From positions 1-37,234 of the forward strand of contig NZ_AXCZ01000007.1 of assembly GCF_000767165.1 (NCBI RefSeq): a DNA stretch of 37,234 nt, in the 5' to 3' direction. The DNA is from Cellulomonas bogoriensis 69B4 = DSM 16987. GTDB taxonomy: Bacteria; Actinomycetota; Actinomycetes; Actinomycetales; Cellulomonadaceae. The notes beneath the pieces are model-generated. The model did no database searches, was not told the DNA's origin, and was given only the letters and a program-made list of their open reading frames with translations. Below, piece after piece: positions 1-8,023 of this stretch; the first letter of the stretch is position 1; the number at the start of each line of letters is the position of its first letter. The position numbers and the translations under genes were made by a program.

Positions 1-1185
1 GACGAGGGCACCACCGGCGGCGACGGTGAGGCACCCGCCAAGCCGCGCGCCACCAGGTCGCGCGCCACCGGGGCCAAGAAGACCACCTCCCGTGCCAAGG
101 CGAAGCCGGCCGACGACGCCACCGAGCAGACGGCGGGCGCCGAGGCCGCGGAGGCCGCCGGTCCCGCGGACACCGATGCTCCTGCCCCGGCAGCCGGGAC
201 CTCGGAGGACACCGGCTTCACGGTCTCCGACGCCGACGACGACGACGCTCCCGCCCAGCAGGTCGTCACCGCCGGCGCGACCGCCGACCCGGTCAAGGAC
301 TACCTGAAGCAGATCGGCAAGGTCGCGCTGCTCAACGCCGAGCAGGAGGTCGACCTCGCCAAGCGGATCGAGGCCGGCCTGTTCGCCGAGGAGAAGCTCG
401 CGGGCGCAGACAAGCTCGAGCCCCGGCTCCGGCGGGAGCTGGAGTGGATCGCCTCGGACGGTCGGCGCGCCAAGAACCACCTCCTGGAGGCGAACCTGCG
501 GCTGGTGGTGTCGCTGGCCAAGCGGTACACCGGCCGCGGGATGCTGTTCCTGGACCTGATCCAGGAGGGCAACCTCGGTCTGATCCGTGCGGTGGAGAAG
601 TTCGACTACACCAAGGGGTACAAGTTCTCCACGTACGCCACGTGGTGGATCCGCCAGGCGATCACCCGTGCCATGGCCGACCAGGCGCGGACCATCCGCA
701 TCCCCGTCCACATGGTCGAGGTCATCAACAAGCTCGCACGGGTCCAGCGGCAGATGCTGCAGGACCTCGGTCGCGAGCCCACCCCCGAGGAGCTCGCCAA
801 AGAGCTCGACATGACCCCTGAGAAGGTCGTCGAGGTCCAGAAGTACGGTCGGGAGCCCATCTCGCTGCACACTCCGCTGGGCGAGGACGGGGACAGCGAG
901 TTCGGTGACCTGATCGAGGACTCCGAGGCCGTGGTGCCCGCGGACGCGGTGAGCTTCACCCTGCTGCAGGAGCAGCTGCACCAGGTGCTGGACACGTTGT
1001 CCGAGCGTGAGGCCGGCGTGGTCTCGATGCGGTTCGGGCTGACCGACGGTCAGCCGAAGACGCTGGACGAGATCGGCAAGGTCTACGGGGTCACCCGCGA
1101 ACGGATCCGCCAGATCGAGTCCAAGACGATGTCGAAACTGCGTCACCCCAGCCGGTCGCAGGTGCTGCGCGACTACCTCGACTGA
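1..1185 (+). CDS. sigA: Primary RNA polymerase sigma factor (5'-truncated)
   Basis: This is the C-terminal 394 residues of the housekeeping sigma-70 factor; the start lies before the window. Residues 1-95 are a low-complexity Ala/Lys/Asp-rich stretch typical of the actinobacterial N-terminal extension. Region 1.2 follows ([20 protein letters not shown], about 97-116). Region 2 ([15 protein letters not shown], then [20 protein letters not shown]) carries core-binding and -10 recognition residues. Region 3 ([16 protein letters not shown]) and region 4 ([20 protein letters not shown], a helix-turn-helix for -35 recognition) follow, and the protein ends in the typical LRDYLD. Region 4 and the full length separate it from ECF factors. 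The open frame runs unbroken from base 1. A GC-rich hairpin follows the stop. The naming as sigA/hrdB/rpoD rests on conservation and on neighbouring topoisomerase genes as in other actinobacteria. Confidence 0.97.
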   Translation, partial: DEGTTGGDGEAPAKPRATRSRATGAKKTTSRAKAKPADDATEQTAGAEAAEAAGPADTDAPAPAAGTSEDTGFTVSDADDDDAPAQQVVTAGATADPVKDYLKQIGKVALLNAEQEVDLAKRIEAGLFAEEKLAGADKLEPRLRRELEWIASDGRRAKNHLLEANLRLVVSLAKRYTGRGMLFLDLIQEGNLGLIRAVEKFDYTKGYKFSTYATWWIRQAITRAMADQARTIRIPVHMVEVINKLARVQRQMLQDLGREPTPEELAKELDMTPEKVVEVQKYGREPISLHTPLGEDGDSEFGDLIEDSEAVVPADAVSFTLLQEQLHQVLDTLSEREAGVVSMRFGLTDGQPKTLDEIGKVYGVTRERIRQIESKTMSKLRHPSRSQVLRDYLD

Positions 1186-1193
1186 CGTCCTTC

Positions 1194-1225
1194 GCGCCCC
1201 GGGTGCACGGTTGCGCCCGGGGCGC
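1194..1225. terminator. Hairpin between sigA and DUF456 gene
   Basis: A perfect 10-bp inverted repeat (GCGCCCCGGG at 1194-1203, CCCGGGGCGC at 1216-1225) with a 12-base loop starts 8 bases after the sigA stop codon and ends 14 bases before the stop of the opposing gene. It could end transcripts from both sides. There is no T-tract, as is common for terminators in such GC-rich genomes. Confidence 0.6.
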
Positions 1226-1239
1226 GCTGGTGAGGACGG

Positions 1240-1728
1240 TCAACCACCGACGCCCATGATCACGGCGACCAACCAGGTGGTGGCCGCGAGCAGCGCCAGG
1301 GCGAGCTCGATGACCAGGCCGAGCGCGGTGGCCTTGACGGCCACCCAGGTCGTGGCACGTGCGCGGTCCAGGTCCCGCAGGCGCACGTACTCGGCCAGCA
1401 GCAGGCCCCCGACGAAGAACAGGAACAGGCCCACCACGGGGATCACGAAGAACCCCACGATGCCGGCCAACCCGGCGAGGACGATCGACCGGGTCGGGAC
1501 ACCGGCGGCCTGGACCCGCCTCCCGGTCAGCACGTAGGTCGCGGACCAGCCGATCGCCAGGAGCACCAGCGCCACGACGGTCACGGCCCACGCCGCGCCG
1601 TCACCTGACAGGATCGCCCACACCAGGATCGCCGTGGCGATGACGGGCGTGCCGGGCAGGATCGGGACGACGATCCCCACCAGGCCGATCAGGATGGCCA
1701 CGCCGACAAGGACAGCCGTCAGGTCCAC
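1240..1728 (-). CDS. DUF456 family membrane protein
   Basis: A 162-residue, very hydrophobic protein. It shows four or five membrane segments: about residues 3-38, 49-68, 83-118 (which contains a short loop) and 138-158. The N-terminal pattern GLVGIVVPILPGTPVI matches the conserved Gly/Pro signature of DUF456, a small membrane family of unknown function. The GTG start at 1728 is chosen because GAGGAG stands 6 bases upstream. It converges on sigA with a shared hairpin between the stops. It is probably transcribed alone. No enzymatic residues are apparent and I assign no function. Confidence 0.85.
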   Translation of the reverse strand: MDLTAVLVGVAILIGLVGIVVPILPGTPVIATAILVWAILSGDGAAWAVTVVALVLLAIGWSATYVLTGRRVQAAGVPTRSIVLAGLAGIVGFFVIPVVGLFLFFVGGLLLAEYVRLRDLDRARATTWVAVKATALGLVIELALALLAATTWLVAVIMGVGG

Positions 1729-1753
1729 GGGATGCTCCTCGGTACGGACGCGC

Positions 1754-1788
1754 GAAGGCCCGGACCAGCGGTAGGGGTCCGGGCCTTC
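1754..1788 (-). terminator. Hairpin terminator downstream of the DUF7455 gene
   Basis: A perfect 13-bp inverted repeat (GAAGGCCCGGACC at 1754-1766, GGTCCGGGCCTTC at 1776-1788) with a 9-base loop. It lies about 34 bases beyond the stop of the minus-strand gene ending at 1822 and just upstream of the DUF456 start. It would insulate the two minus-strand genes. No T-tract follows. Confidence 0.7.
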
Positions 1789-1821
1789 ACCGTCGTCGGT
1801 GGGGTGGGGGGTGGGGCGCTG

Positions 1822-2034
1822 TCAGCGTGCGCCGGCGCCGTGCTCCTCCAGGAGTCGGTCGGTCTCGTCCTGGATGTGGACCGCCACGTCCGCCAGCCCG
1901 GGGGCGTGGTGACGTGCGTGGTGTGCGCAGAACAGGAGCTCGCCGGCCTCGAGCACGACGCGCACGTACGCCTGGGCGCCGCAGCGGTCGCAGCGGTCGG
2001 CCGCGGTGAGCGGGGATGTCGTCGTCGTAGTCAC
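1822..2034 (-). CDS. DUF7455-type small zinc-ribbon-like protein
   Basis: A 70-residue protein beginning V-T-T-T-T-T-S-P-L-T-A-A-D-R-C-D-R-C. The conserved core is TAADRCDRCGAQAYVRVVLE, then LLFCAHHARHHAP. The CxxC plus C-A-H-H arrangement suggests a small metal-binding fold. Homologues are common beside sigA in actinobacteria, but I know of no established role. The frame stays open upstream to an ATG at 2145, but the family begins near the TTT-SPLTAADRCD stretch, so GTG at 2034 is preferred. A GGAG lies only 2 bases before it, unusually close, so the start is uncertain. The gene is divergent from parE. Confidence 0.75.
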   Translation of the reverse strand: MTTTTTSPLTAADRCDRCGAQAYVRVVLEAGELLFCAHHARHHAPGLADVAVHIQDETDRLLEEHGAGAR

Positions 2035-2160
2035 CGCTCCATGAAACCATCGGCTGCGCGATCCTGGCGCGCCGGTTCGCTGACCGCGTAGACGGGAAGG
2101 GGACCAGGAGGCGCACAGGACGCGGCTCGGACCCGGTTCGGGCATGAGGCCCGGAGCGTC

Positions 2161-2174
2161 TAGGCTCGGGCACC
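2161..2174 (+). promoter_or_regulatory. -10 element for leaderless parE transcript
   Basis: TAGGCT at 2161-2166 fits the sigma-A -10 pattern TAnnnT and ends 8 bases before the GTG start of parE. No Shine-Dalgarno sequence lies at a workable distance, so the mRNA probably starts at or within a base or two of the start codon. No good -35 box is seen. Confidence 0.55.
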
Positions 2175-4301
2175 GTGACCAGCACGTTGCCAGAGTCGAG
2201 CTACTCCGCCCGCCACCTGTCGGTGCTGGAGGGCCTGGAGGCGGTCCGCAAGCGCCCCGGGATGTACATCGGGACCACCGACTCCCGGGGCCTGATGCAC
2301 TGCCTGTGGGAGATCATCGACAACTCGGTCGACGAGGCCCTCGGCGGGCACTGCGACCGCATCGAGGTGGTGCTGCACGCGGACTCCTCGGTGCAGGTGC
2401 GCGACAACGGGCGCGGCATCCCCATTGACGTGGAGCCCAAGACGGGGTTGACCGGTGTGGAGGTCGTCTTCACCAAGCTGCATGCGGGCGGCAAGTTCGG
2501 TGGGGGGTCGTACACGGCCTCCGGCGGTCTGCACGGGGTGGGCGCCAGCGTGGTGAATGCGCTGTCGGCGCGCCTGGACGTAGAGGTGGACCGCGGTGGC
2601 CGCACCCACCGGATGACGTTCCACCGGGGGGAGCCGGGGGTGTTCGAGGACGGCGCGCAGCCCGACCCGGAGTCTCCGTTCACCCCGTTCGTCGCCTCCT
2701 CCGAGCTCGCGGTCGTGGGCAAGGTGCCCAAGGCGCGCACGGGCACGCGGGTGCGCTACTGGGCCGACCGGCAGGTGTTCCCCCGGGCCGCCCAGTTCTC
2801 CTACGAGGAGCTGGTGGCACGTGTGCGGCAGACCACGTTCCTGGTGCCGGGGCTGACCGTCACGGTCCGGGACGAGCGTGGGGTGCCGGGCACCCCGGGT
2901 CAGGACGGTCCGCACGAGGAGACGTTCGTCCACCACGGGGGCACCGTGGACTTCGTCGACCACCTCGCGCCCGACACGCCCCTGACCGGTGTGTGGCACC
3001 TGACCGGGTCGGGGTCGTTCACCGAGACCGTGCCCGTGCTCGACGAGAAGGGCCACATGAGCCCGCGTGAGGTCCAGCGCGACTGCGAGGTCGACCTGGC
3101 GATGCGATGGGGCACCGGCTACGACACCACGGTGCGCACGTTCGTGAACATCATCGCGACGCCCAAGGGCGGCACGCACCTGACGGGTATGGAGCAGGCC
3201 CTGGTCAAGACGGTGCGCAAGCAGGTCGAGGCGAACGCACGACGTCTCAAGGTGTCCACCAAGGACTCCTCCGAACGCATCGAGAAGGACGACGTCCTCG
3301 CAGGGTTGACCGCCGTGCTGACGGTGCGTCTGGCCGAGCCGCAGTTCGAGGGCCAGACCAAGGAGGTGCTGGGCACCGCGCCGGTGCGGTCGGTGGTCGC
3401 CAAGGTCGTGGAGTCCGAGCTCACGGCGCTGCTGACCTCACCCAAGCGGGACCTGAAGTCGCAGGCGAGCCTGGTGCTGGACAAGGTCGTGGCCGAGATG
3501 CGGGCGCGGATCTCGGCACGCAAGCAGAAGGAGATCTCCCGGCGCAAGAACGCCCTGGAGAGCTCGGCGCTGCCGGCGAAGCTCGCCGACTGCCGCAGCG
3601 ACGACGTGGAGCGTTCCGAGCTGTTCATCGTCGAGGGGGACAGCGCCCTGGGGACCGCCAAGCTGGCCCGCAGCTCGGACTTCCAGGCGTTGCTGCCCAT
3701 CCGGGGCAAGATCCTGAACGTGCAGAAGGCCTCCATCTCGGACATGCTCCGCAACGCCGAGTGCGCCGCGATCATCCAGGTCCTCGGAGCGGGGTCCGGG
3801 CGCAGCTTCGACCTCGAGGCGGCCAGGTACGGCAAGGTCGTGCTGATGACCGACGCCGACGTCGACGGGGCCCACATCCGGACGCTGCTGCTCACGCTGT
3901 TCTTCCGCTACATGAGGCCCCTGGTCGACGCCGGACGGGTGTTCGCGGCAGTACCTCCGCTGCACCGCGTGGAGGTCCTGGGGGCCGGGTCCCGCAAGGG
4001 CGAGTACATCTACACCTACTCCGAGGCCGAGCTCGCAGCGACGCTCGCGCGCCTGCAACGGACCGGTCGCCGCTACAAGGACGACATCCAGCGTTACAAG
4101 GGTCTGGGGGAGATGGACGCCGACCAGCTGGCCGAGACGACCATGGACCCCGCCAAGAGGACCTTGCGCCGGGTCACCGCGCAGGACGCCGCCGGTGCGG
4201 AGAAGGTGTTCGAGCTCCTCATGGGTTCGGAGGTCGCGCCCAGGCGAGAGTTCATCGTGGCAGGTGCGGCCCAGCTGGACCGCGCACGCATCGACGCGTG
4301 A
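2175..4301 (+). CDS. parE: Type IIA topoisomerase subunit B (ParE-like)
   Basis: The 708-residue ATPase/TOPRIM subunit of a type IIA topoisomerase. The GHKL ATPase domain shows WEIIDNSVDEAL (about 45-56), RDNGRGIP (76-83) and GGLHGVGASVVNAL (117-130). The TOPRIM domain carries VEGDSALGTAKLARS (near 485), PIRGKILNVQKA and the metal-binding DADVDGAH (near 560). The C-terminus has RYKGLGEMDADQLAETTMDP. Topoisomerase IV activity unlinks daughter chromosomes. EGDSALGTA in place of the gyrase-like EGDSAGGSA, and a location beside sigA rather than dnaA, favour the second actinobacterial enzyme (ParE) over replication-associated GyrB. The partner gene is the convergent parC-like gene 1.1 kb away. The GTG start is set by the family N-terminus and the -10 element just before it. 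A gyrase activity cannot be excluded from sequence. Confidence 0.92.
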   Translation: MTSTLPESSYSARHLSVLEGLEAVRKRPGMYIGTTDSRGLMHCLWEIIDNSVDEALGGHCDRIEVVLHADSSVQVRDNGRGIPIDVEPKTGLTGVEVVFTKLHAGGKFGGGSYTASGGLHGVGASVVNALSARLDVEVDRGGRTHRMTFHRGEPGVFEDGAQPDPESPFTPFVASSELAVVGKVPKARTGTRVRYWADRQVFPRAAQFSYEELVARVRQTTFLVPGLTVTVRDERGVPGTPGQDGPHEETFVHHGGTVDFVDHLAPDTPLTGVWHLTGSGSFTETVPVLDEKGHMSPREVQRDCEVDLAMRWGTGYDTTVRTFVNIIATPKGGTHLTGMEQALVKTVRKQVEANARRLKVSTKDSSERIEKDDVLAGLTAVLTVRLAEPQFEGQTKEVLGTAPVRSVVAKVVESELTALLTSPKRDLKSQASLVLDKVVAEMRARISARKQKEISRRKNALESSALPAKLADCRSDDVERSELFIVEGDSALGTAKLARSSDFQALLPIRGKILNVQKASISDMLRNAECAAIIQVLGAGSGRSFDLEAARYGKVVLMTDADVDGAHIRTLLLTLFFRYMRPLVDAGRVFAAVPPLHRVEVLGAGSRKGEYIYTYSEAELAATLARLQRTGRRYKDDIQRYKGLGEMDADQLAETTMDPAKRTLRRVTAQDAAGAEKVFELLMGSEVAPRREFIVAGAAQLDRARIDA

Positions 4302-4376
4302 GGCCTCGGGGTCGGAGGCGGTGCACCAGCACGACCTGCGCGGTGGACGGCGTCCGGGGGGCATCCGGACATCGCC

Positions 4377-4389
4377 TAGGTTGGTGGGT
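4377..4389 (+). promoter_or_regulatory. -10 element before the double-GNAT gene
   Basis: TAGGTT (4377-4382) lies 7 bases before GTG at 4390, with no Shine-Dalgarno sequence between. This favours 4390 over an in-frame GTG at 4384 as the start of a leaderless message. Confidence 0.5.
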
Positions 4390-5418
4390 GTGAGCACGCT
4401 CGAACCGATCGCCGATCGCGTCGACGCCCCTGGGGAGCTCGACCTGCCGCCCGCGCACCTCGAGCTCGGCTGGCGCCCTCTGACCGACGCCGACGGCGAC
4501 GCGCTGTTCACCCTGGTCCGTGCGATCGAGACCGTCGACCGGCGGCCTTCCAGGCAGGGCCGGAGCGAGGTCCACGCCCTGCTCCTCGGGGAGTGGAAGG
4601 ACCTGGGACGGGACAGCCTCGGGGGTTTCGACGACGCAGGGACCCTGCGGGCCTACGCCGTGGTCGAGGTCCGGCCGGGGGACACCCGGACGGTGCGGGC
4701 GTTCCTGCGAGGCGGGGTGCACCCCGTGTGGCGCGGCCGTGGGGTGGGGCGGGCGGTGCTGCACTGGATGGAGGGTCGGGGACGGCAGAAGCTCGTCGAG
4801 ACGGGCAAGGACCTGCCTGCCAGGTTGGCGGTCCACGTCGACGAGGACGCCCGCGACCAGCGACGGCTGTACGCCGCGGCAGGGTTCAGCCCGGTGCGGT
4901 GGTACACCCACATGAGGCGGGACCTGGGAGCCCCCCTGCCACCGGTCGAGCCGCCTGCGGGCCTCGAGATCCGGCCCTGGTCCCCGGACCTCGACGACGC
5001 CGTCCGCCGGGCGCACAACGACGCGTTCGCCGATCACTGGGGCTCCGAGCCGCAGACCCCCGAGACCTGGGGCCACGGCCTGGCCACGCGGCCCGAGTGG
5101 TCATGCGTGGCGCTCGACGTCCGCGGTCGCGCGCCCGAGGTGGTCGGGTACGCGATGTCCTCCCGGTACGAGCACGAGTGGAGTGTGCTCGGCTACAGCT
5201 GCGGGTACACCGACCGCGTGGGCGTACGCCCCGCGTGGCGCGGACGCGGGCTCTCGGTCGCGATGCTCGCCTGGGTCATGTCGGCCTACCGCGAAGCCGG
5301 CATGCAGTACGCGTGCCTGGACGTGGACGCCGACAACCCCACCGGTGCGAACGACCTGTACCGCCGCCTCGGCTACGAGTCCGGACACCGACAGGTCCTG
5401 TACAGCGTCGAGATGTGA
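4390..5418 (+). CDS. Tandem GNAT-fold N-acetyltransferase
   Basis: A 342-residue protein with two GNAT domains. The first acetyl-CoA loop is VHPVWRGRGVGRAVLHWME (R-G-R-G-V-G at about 115-120). The second is VRPAWRGRGLSVAMLAWV (about 280-297), followed by DVDADNPTGANDLYRRLGYE, the usual C-terminal GNAT motif. Both loops look intact, though in tandem GNAT proteins often only one domain is catalytic. Mycothiol synthase MshD has the same two-domain plan, and this may be a distant paralogue. The substrate cannot be read from sequence. It is a single gene between the convergent topoisomerase genes, ending 29 bp from the parC stop with no clear terminator. The open frame extends upstream into parE, but the leaderless promoter marks GTG 4390. 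Confidence 0.85.
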   Translation: MSTLEPIADRVDAPGELDLPPAHLELGWRPLTDADGDALFTLVRAIETVDRRPSRQGRSEVHALLLGEWKDLGRDSLGGFDDAGTLRAYAVVEVRPGDTRTVRAFLRGGVHPVWRGRGVGRAVLHWMEGRGRQKLVETGKDLPARLAVHVDEDARDQRRLYAAAGFSPVRWYTHMRRDLGAPLPPVEPPAGLEIRPWSPDLDDAVRRAHNDAFADHWGSEPQTPETWGHGLATRPEWSCVALDVRGRAPEVVGYAMSSRYEHEWSVLGYSCGYTDRVGVRPAWRGRGLSVAMLAWVMSAYREAGMQYACLDVDADNPTGANDLYRRLGYESGHRQVLYSVEM

Positions 5419-5447
5419 GACCGCGCGGGCGGCGCCTGCCCGGACGG

Positions 5448-7892
5448 TCAGCCGATGGCGTGCACAGGCAGCGGCAGTGGTGTGCCAGATCCGTCACGGC
5501 GCGTGTCGGGTGCCGGTAGCCGGACCTCCTGGCCGGCGGCACCCACCGCGCGCGGACCCACACCCGCCCAGGCGGTCAGCAGCGTGTCCTCGCCCCGCAG
5601 GAACCTGTGCGCGCGCACACCACCGGTCCCGCGTCCCTTGGTCGGGTACACCCCCAAGGGAGTGACCTTGACCGTTCCGGCCTGCGTCCCCGCCAGCGCC
5701 CCGGCGGTCCCGGCGACCGTCACCAGCACGGACTCGTCCACCGCCGACGGGGCGACCGCCGCAAGGTGCACCACCCGCTGCCCGTCCGCGAGCCGCACCC
5801 CGGCCATGCCGCCCGCCGACCGGCCCTGGGGCCGCACGAGGTCCGCCGCGAAGCGCAGCACCTGGGCGTCGGAGGTCACCATCACCAGGTGGTCCTCGTC
5901 CTCGCACCGGGCGGCGCCCACCACGCGGTCACCGTCCTTGAGGGAGATCACCTCGAACGTGTCCCGGTTCGGGGCCGCCTCGCCGGCCACCCGCTTGATC
6001 ACGCCGCGGGCCGTGGCCAGGACCAGGGTCGGGCCCTGACCGTCCAGCGGCACCAGGCCCAACGCACGCTCGCCGTCGCCGAGGCCCACGACCTCCTCCA
6101 GGGGCACACCGCCGGACAACGACACCGCACCCTGGGTGGGCGGCAACGCGGGCAGGTCGACCACGTGCAGGCGCAGCACCCGGCCCAGGTCCGTCACCAC
6201 CCCGATCTCGGCGCGGCTGGACGTCACCACGTCCGCGAGCACCGCGTCGTGGGCGCGTCGGGAACCCGAACGGTCCAACGGGGAGTCGTCGGACGTCCGC
6301 GCCAGCAACCCCGTCCCGGACAGCACCACCCGGCACGGGGAGTCCTCGATCTGCAGGGGAGTGGCGTTGCGTGCCGCCACCGGGCCGGCACCTCCGGCCG
6401 ACTCCAGCAGTACCGTGCGCCGGGGTGTGCCGTACGTCTCTGCGACCGCAGCCATCTCCCCGCTGACCACGGCCCGCAGGCGGGCGTCGTCACCCAGGAC
6501 CGCCTCCAGCTCGGCGATCTCCTGCGCGAGCGTCTCGGCCTCCTTCTCCAGCTCCATGCGCGAGAACTTCGTCAGCCGACGCAGCCGCAGCTCCAGGATG
6601 TACTCCGCCTGCGGCTGGGACAGGTCGAACACGTCCATCAGCCGTGCCCGCGCCGAGTCGGCGGTCTCCGAGCCGCGGATCACCTGGATGACCTCGTCGA
6701 TGTCCAGGATCGCGATCAGCAGGCCCTGCACCAGGTGCAGGCGCTCCCGGCGCCGCTCCAACCTGTACGCCGACCGACGTCGCACCACGTCCAGCCGGTG
6801 GTCCACCCACACCGTCAGCATGTCCCGCAGACCCAGGGTCCGCGGCTGTCCGTCCACCAGCGCCACGTTGTTGATCCCGAACGAGTCCTCCATCGGGGTG
6901 TACCGGTGGAGCTGCTCCAGGACCGCCTCGGGGTTGAAGCCCGACTTGACCTCGATCACCAGACGGAGCCCGTGCTTGCGGTCGGTCAGGTCCTGGACGT
7001 TGCTGATCCCCGCGAGCTTCTTCGCCTGGACGCCCTCCTTGATCTTCTCGATCACCTTCTCCGGGCCCACCAGGTAGGGGAGCTCGGTCACCACGATGCC
7101 CTTGCGCCGCGGCGTCACGTTCTCCACCCGGGTCGTGGCACGCGTGCGGAACGACCCACGCCCCGTCGCGTACGCATCACGCACCCCGTCCAGGCCCACG
7201 ATCTTGCCGCCGGTCGGCAGGTCCGGCCCCGGGACGAACCGCATCAGGTCCTCGAGCGTCGCGTCCGGGTGGTCCACCAGGTGCCGGGCCGCAGCGACCA
7301 CCTCCACCAGGTTGTGCGGGGCCATGTTGGTGGCCATCCCCACCGCAATCCCCGAACCACCGTTGACCAGCAGGTTCGGCAGCGCAGCAGGCAGCACCTC
7401 GGGCTGGGTCAGCTTGTTGTCGTAGTTCGGGACGAAGTCCACCTCGTCCTCGTCCAGCCCCGACACCATCGCCATCGCCGACGGCGCCAGTCGCGCCTCC
7501 GTGTACCGCGGCGCCGCGGGACCGTCGTCCAAGGACCCGAAGTTCCCGTGCCCGTCCACCAACGGCAGGCGCAGCGAGAACGGCTGCGCCATCCGCACCA
7601 GCGCGTCGTAGATGGCCGTGTCACCGTGCGGGTGCAGCTTGCCCATCACCTCGCCCACCACACGCGCGGACTTCACGTGCCCGCGGTCCGGCCGCAGACC
7701 CATGTCGGACATCTGGAACAGGATCCGCCGCTGCACAGGCTTCAACCCGTCCCGCGCATCGGGCAGGGCCCGGGCGTAGATCACCGAGTACGCGTACTCC
7801 AGGAACGATCCCTGCATCTCCGCGGCGACGTCGATGTCGACGATCGTCTCGGCGACGGGCTGCTCGGACGGGCCGGTGGTGCGGCGGGCCAT
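5448..7892 (-). CDS. parC: Type IIA topoisomerase subunit A (ParC-like)
   Basis: The 814-residue breakage-reunion subunit partnering the ParE-like protein. The N-terminal half contains [20 protein letters not shown] (about 88-107), in which Thr92 and Asp96 sit at the positions equivalent to E. coli GyrA Ser83 and Asp87 (quinolone region). The catalytic tyrosine is Tyr130 in [30 protein letters not shown] is also present. The C-terminal beta-pinwheel lacks a canonical QRRGGKG GyrA box. The nearest loops are [13 protein letters not shown] and [13 protein letters not shown], which supports a decatenase (Topo IV-like) over a wrapping gyrase. ATG 7892 is chosen: it starts the family-conserved region and has GAGGAG about 10 bases upstream. 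An in-frame ATG at 7916 would add 8 residues. Confidence 0.92.
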   Translation of the reverse strand: MARRTTGPSEQPVAETIVDIDVAAEMQGSFLEYAYSVIYARALPDARDGLKPVQRRILFQMSDMGLRPDRGHVKSARVVGEVMGKLHPHGDTAIYDALVRMAQPFSLRLPLVDGHGNFGSLDDGPAAPRYTEARLAPSAMAMVSGLDEDEVDFVPNYDNKLTQPEVLPAALPNLLVNGGSGIAVGMATNMAPHNLVEVVAAARHLVDHPDATLEDLMRFVPGPDLPTGGKIVGLDGVRDAYATGRGSFRTRATTRVENVTPRRKGIVVTELPYLVGPEKVIEKIKEGVQAKKLAGISNVQDLTDRKHGLRLVIEVKSGFNPEAVLEQLHRYTPMEDSFGINNVALVDGQPRTLGLRDMLTVWVDHRLDVVRRRSAYRLERRRERLHLVQGLLIAILDIDEVIQVIRGSETADSARARLMDVFDLSQPQAEYILELRLRRLTKFSRMELEKEAETLAQEIAELEAVLGDDARLRAVVSGEMAAVAETYGTPRRTVLLESAGGAGPVAARNATPLQIEDSPCRVVLSGTGLLARTSDDSPLDRSGSRRAHDAVLADVVTSSRAEIGVVTDLGRVLRLHVVDLPALPPTQGAVSLSGGVPLEEVVGLGDGERALGLVPLDGQGPTLVLATARGVIKRVAGEAAPNRDTFEVISLKDGDRVVGAARCEDEDHLVMVTSDAQVLRFAADLVRPQGRSAGGMAGVRLADGQRVVHLAAVAPSAVDESVLVTVAGTAGALAGTQAGTVKVTPLGVYPTKGRGTGGVRAHRFLRGEDTLLTAWAGVGPRAVGAAGQEVRLPAPDTRRDGSGTPLPLPVHAIG

Positions 7893-8011
7893 CGCGTCGG
7901 TGCTCCTCAGGTACACGGGCGGGACGCACCATTGTGGCGCAGGCAGGGACCTGCCCCGCCACCCGCGTCCACCGCGACCACCCCCGGCCCGGCGACCCGG
8001 CGCCCAGACCC

Positions 8012-8023
8012 TAGGCTGGGACC
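8012..8023 (+). promoter_or_regulatory. -10 element for leaderless GNAT/acyl-CoA synthetase gene
   Basis: TAGGCT at 8012-8017 ends exactly 6 bases before ATG 8024, with no ribosome binding site between. This is one of the clearest leaderless promoters in the window. The hexamer is identical to the one at parE. Confidence 0.6.

Noticed and set aside
2175-4301. Naming the ATPase subunit gene as gyrB
   Set aside because: It neighbours sigA rather than dnaA/recF, has EGDSALGTA in the TOPRIM motif, and its partner lacks a canonical GyrA box. A second enzyme of the ParE type is more likely, though activity is not proven.
4303-4319. Terminator hairpin after parE (GCCTC/GAGGC)
   Set aside because: Only a 5-bp stem with a 7-base loop and no T-tract; this is expected by chance at this GC content.
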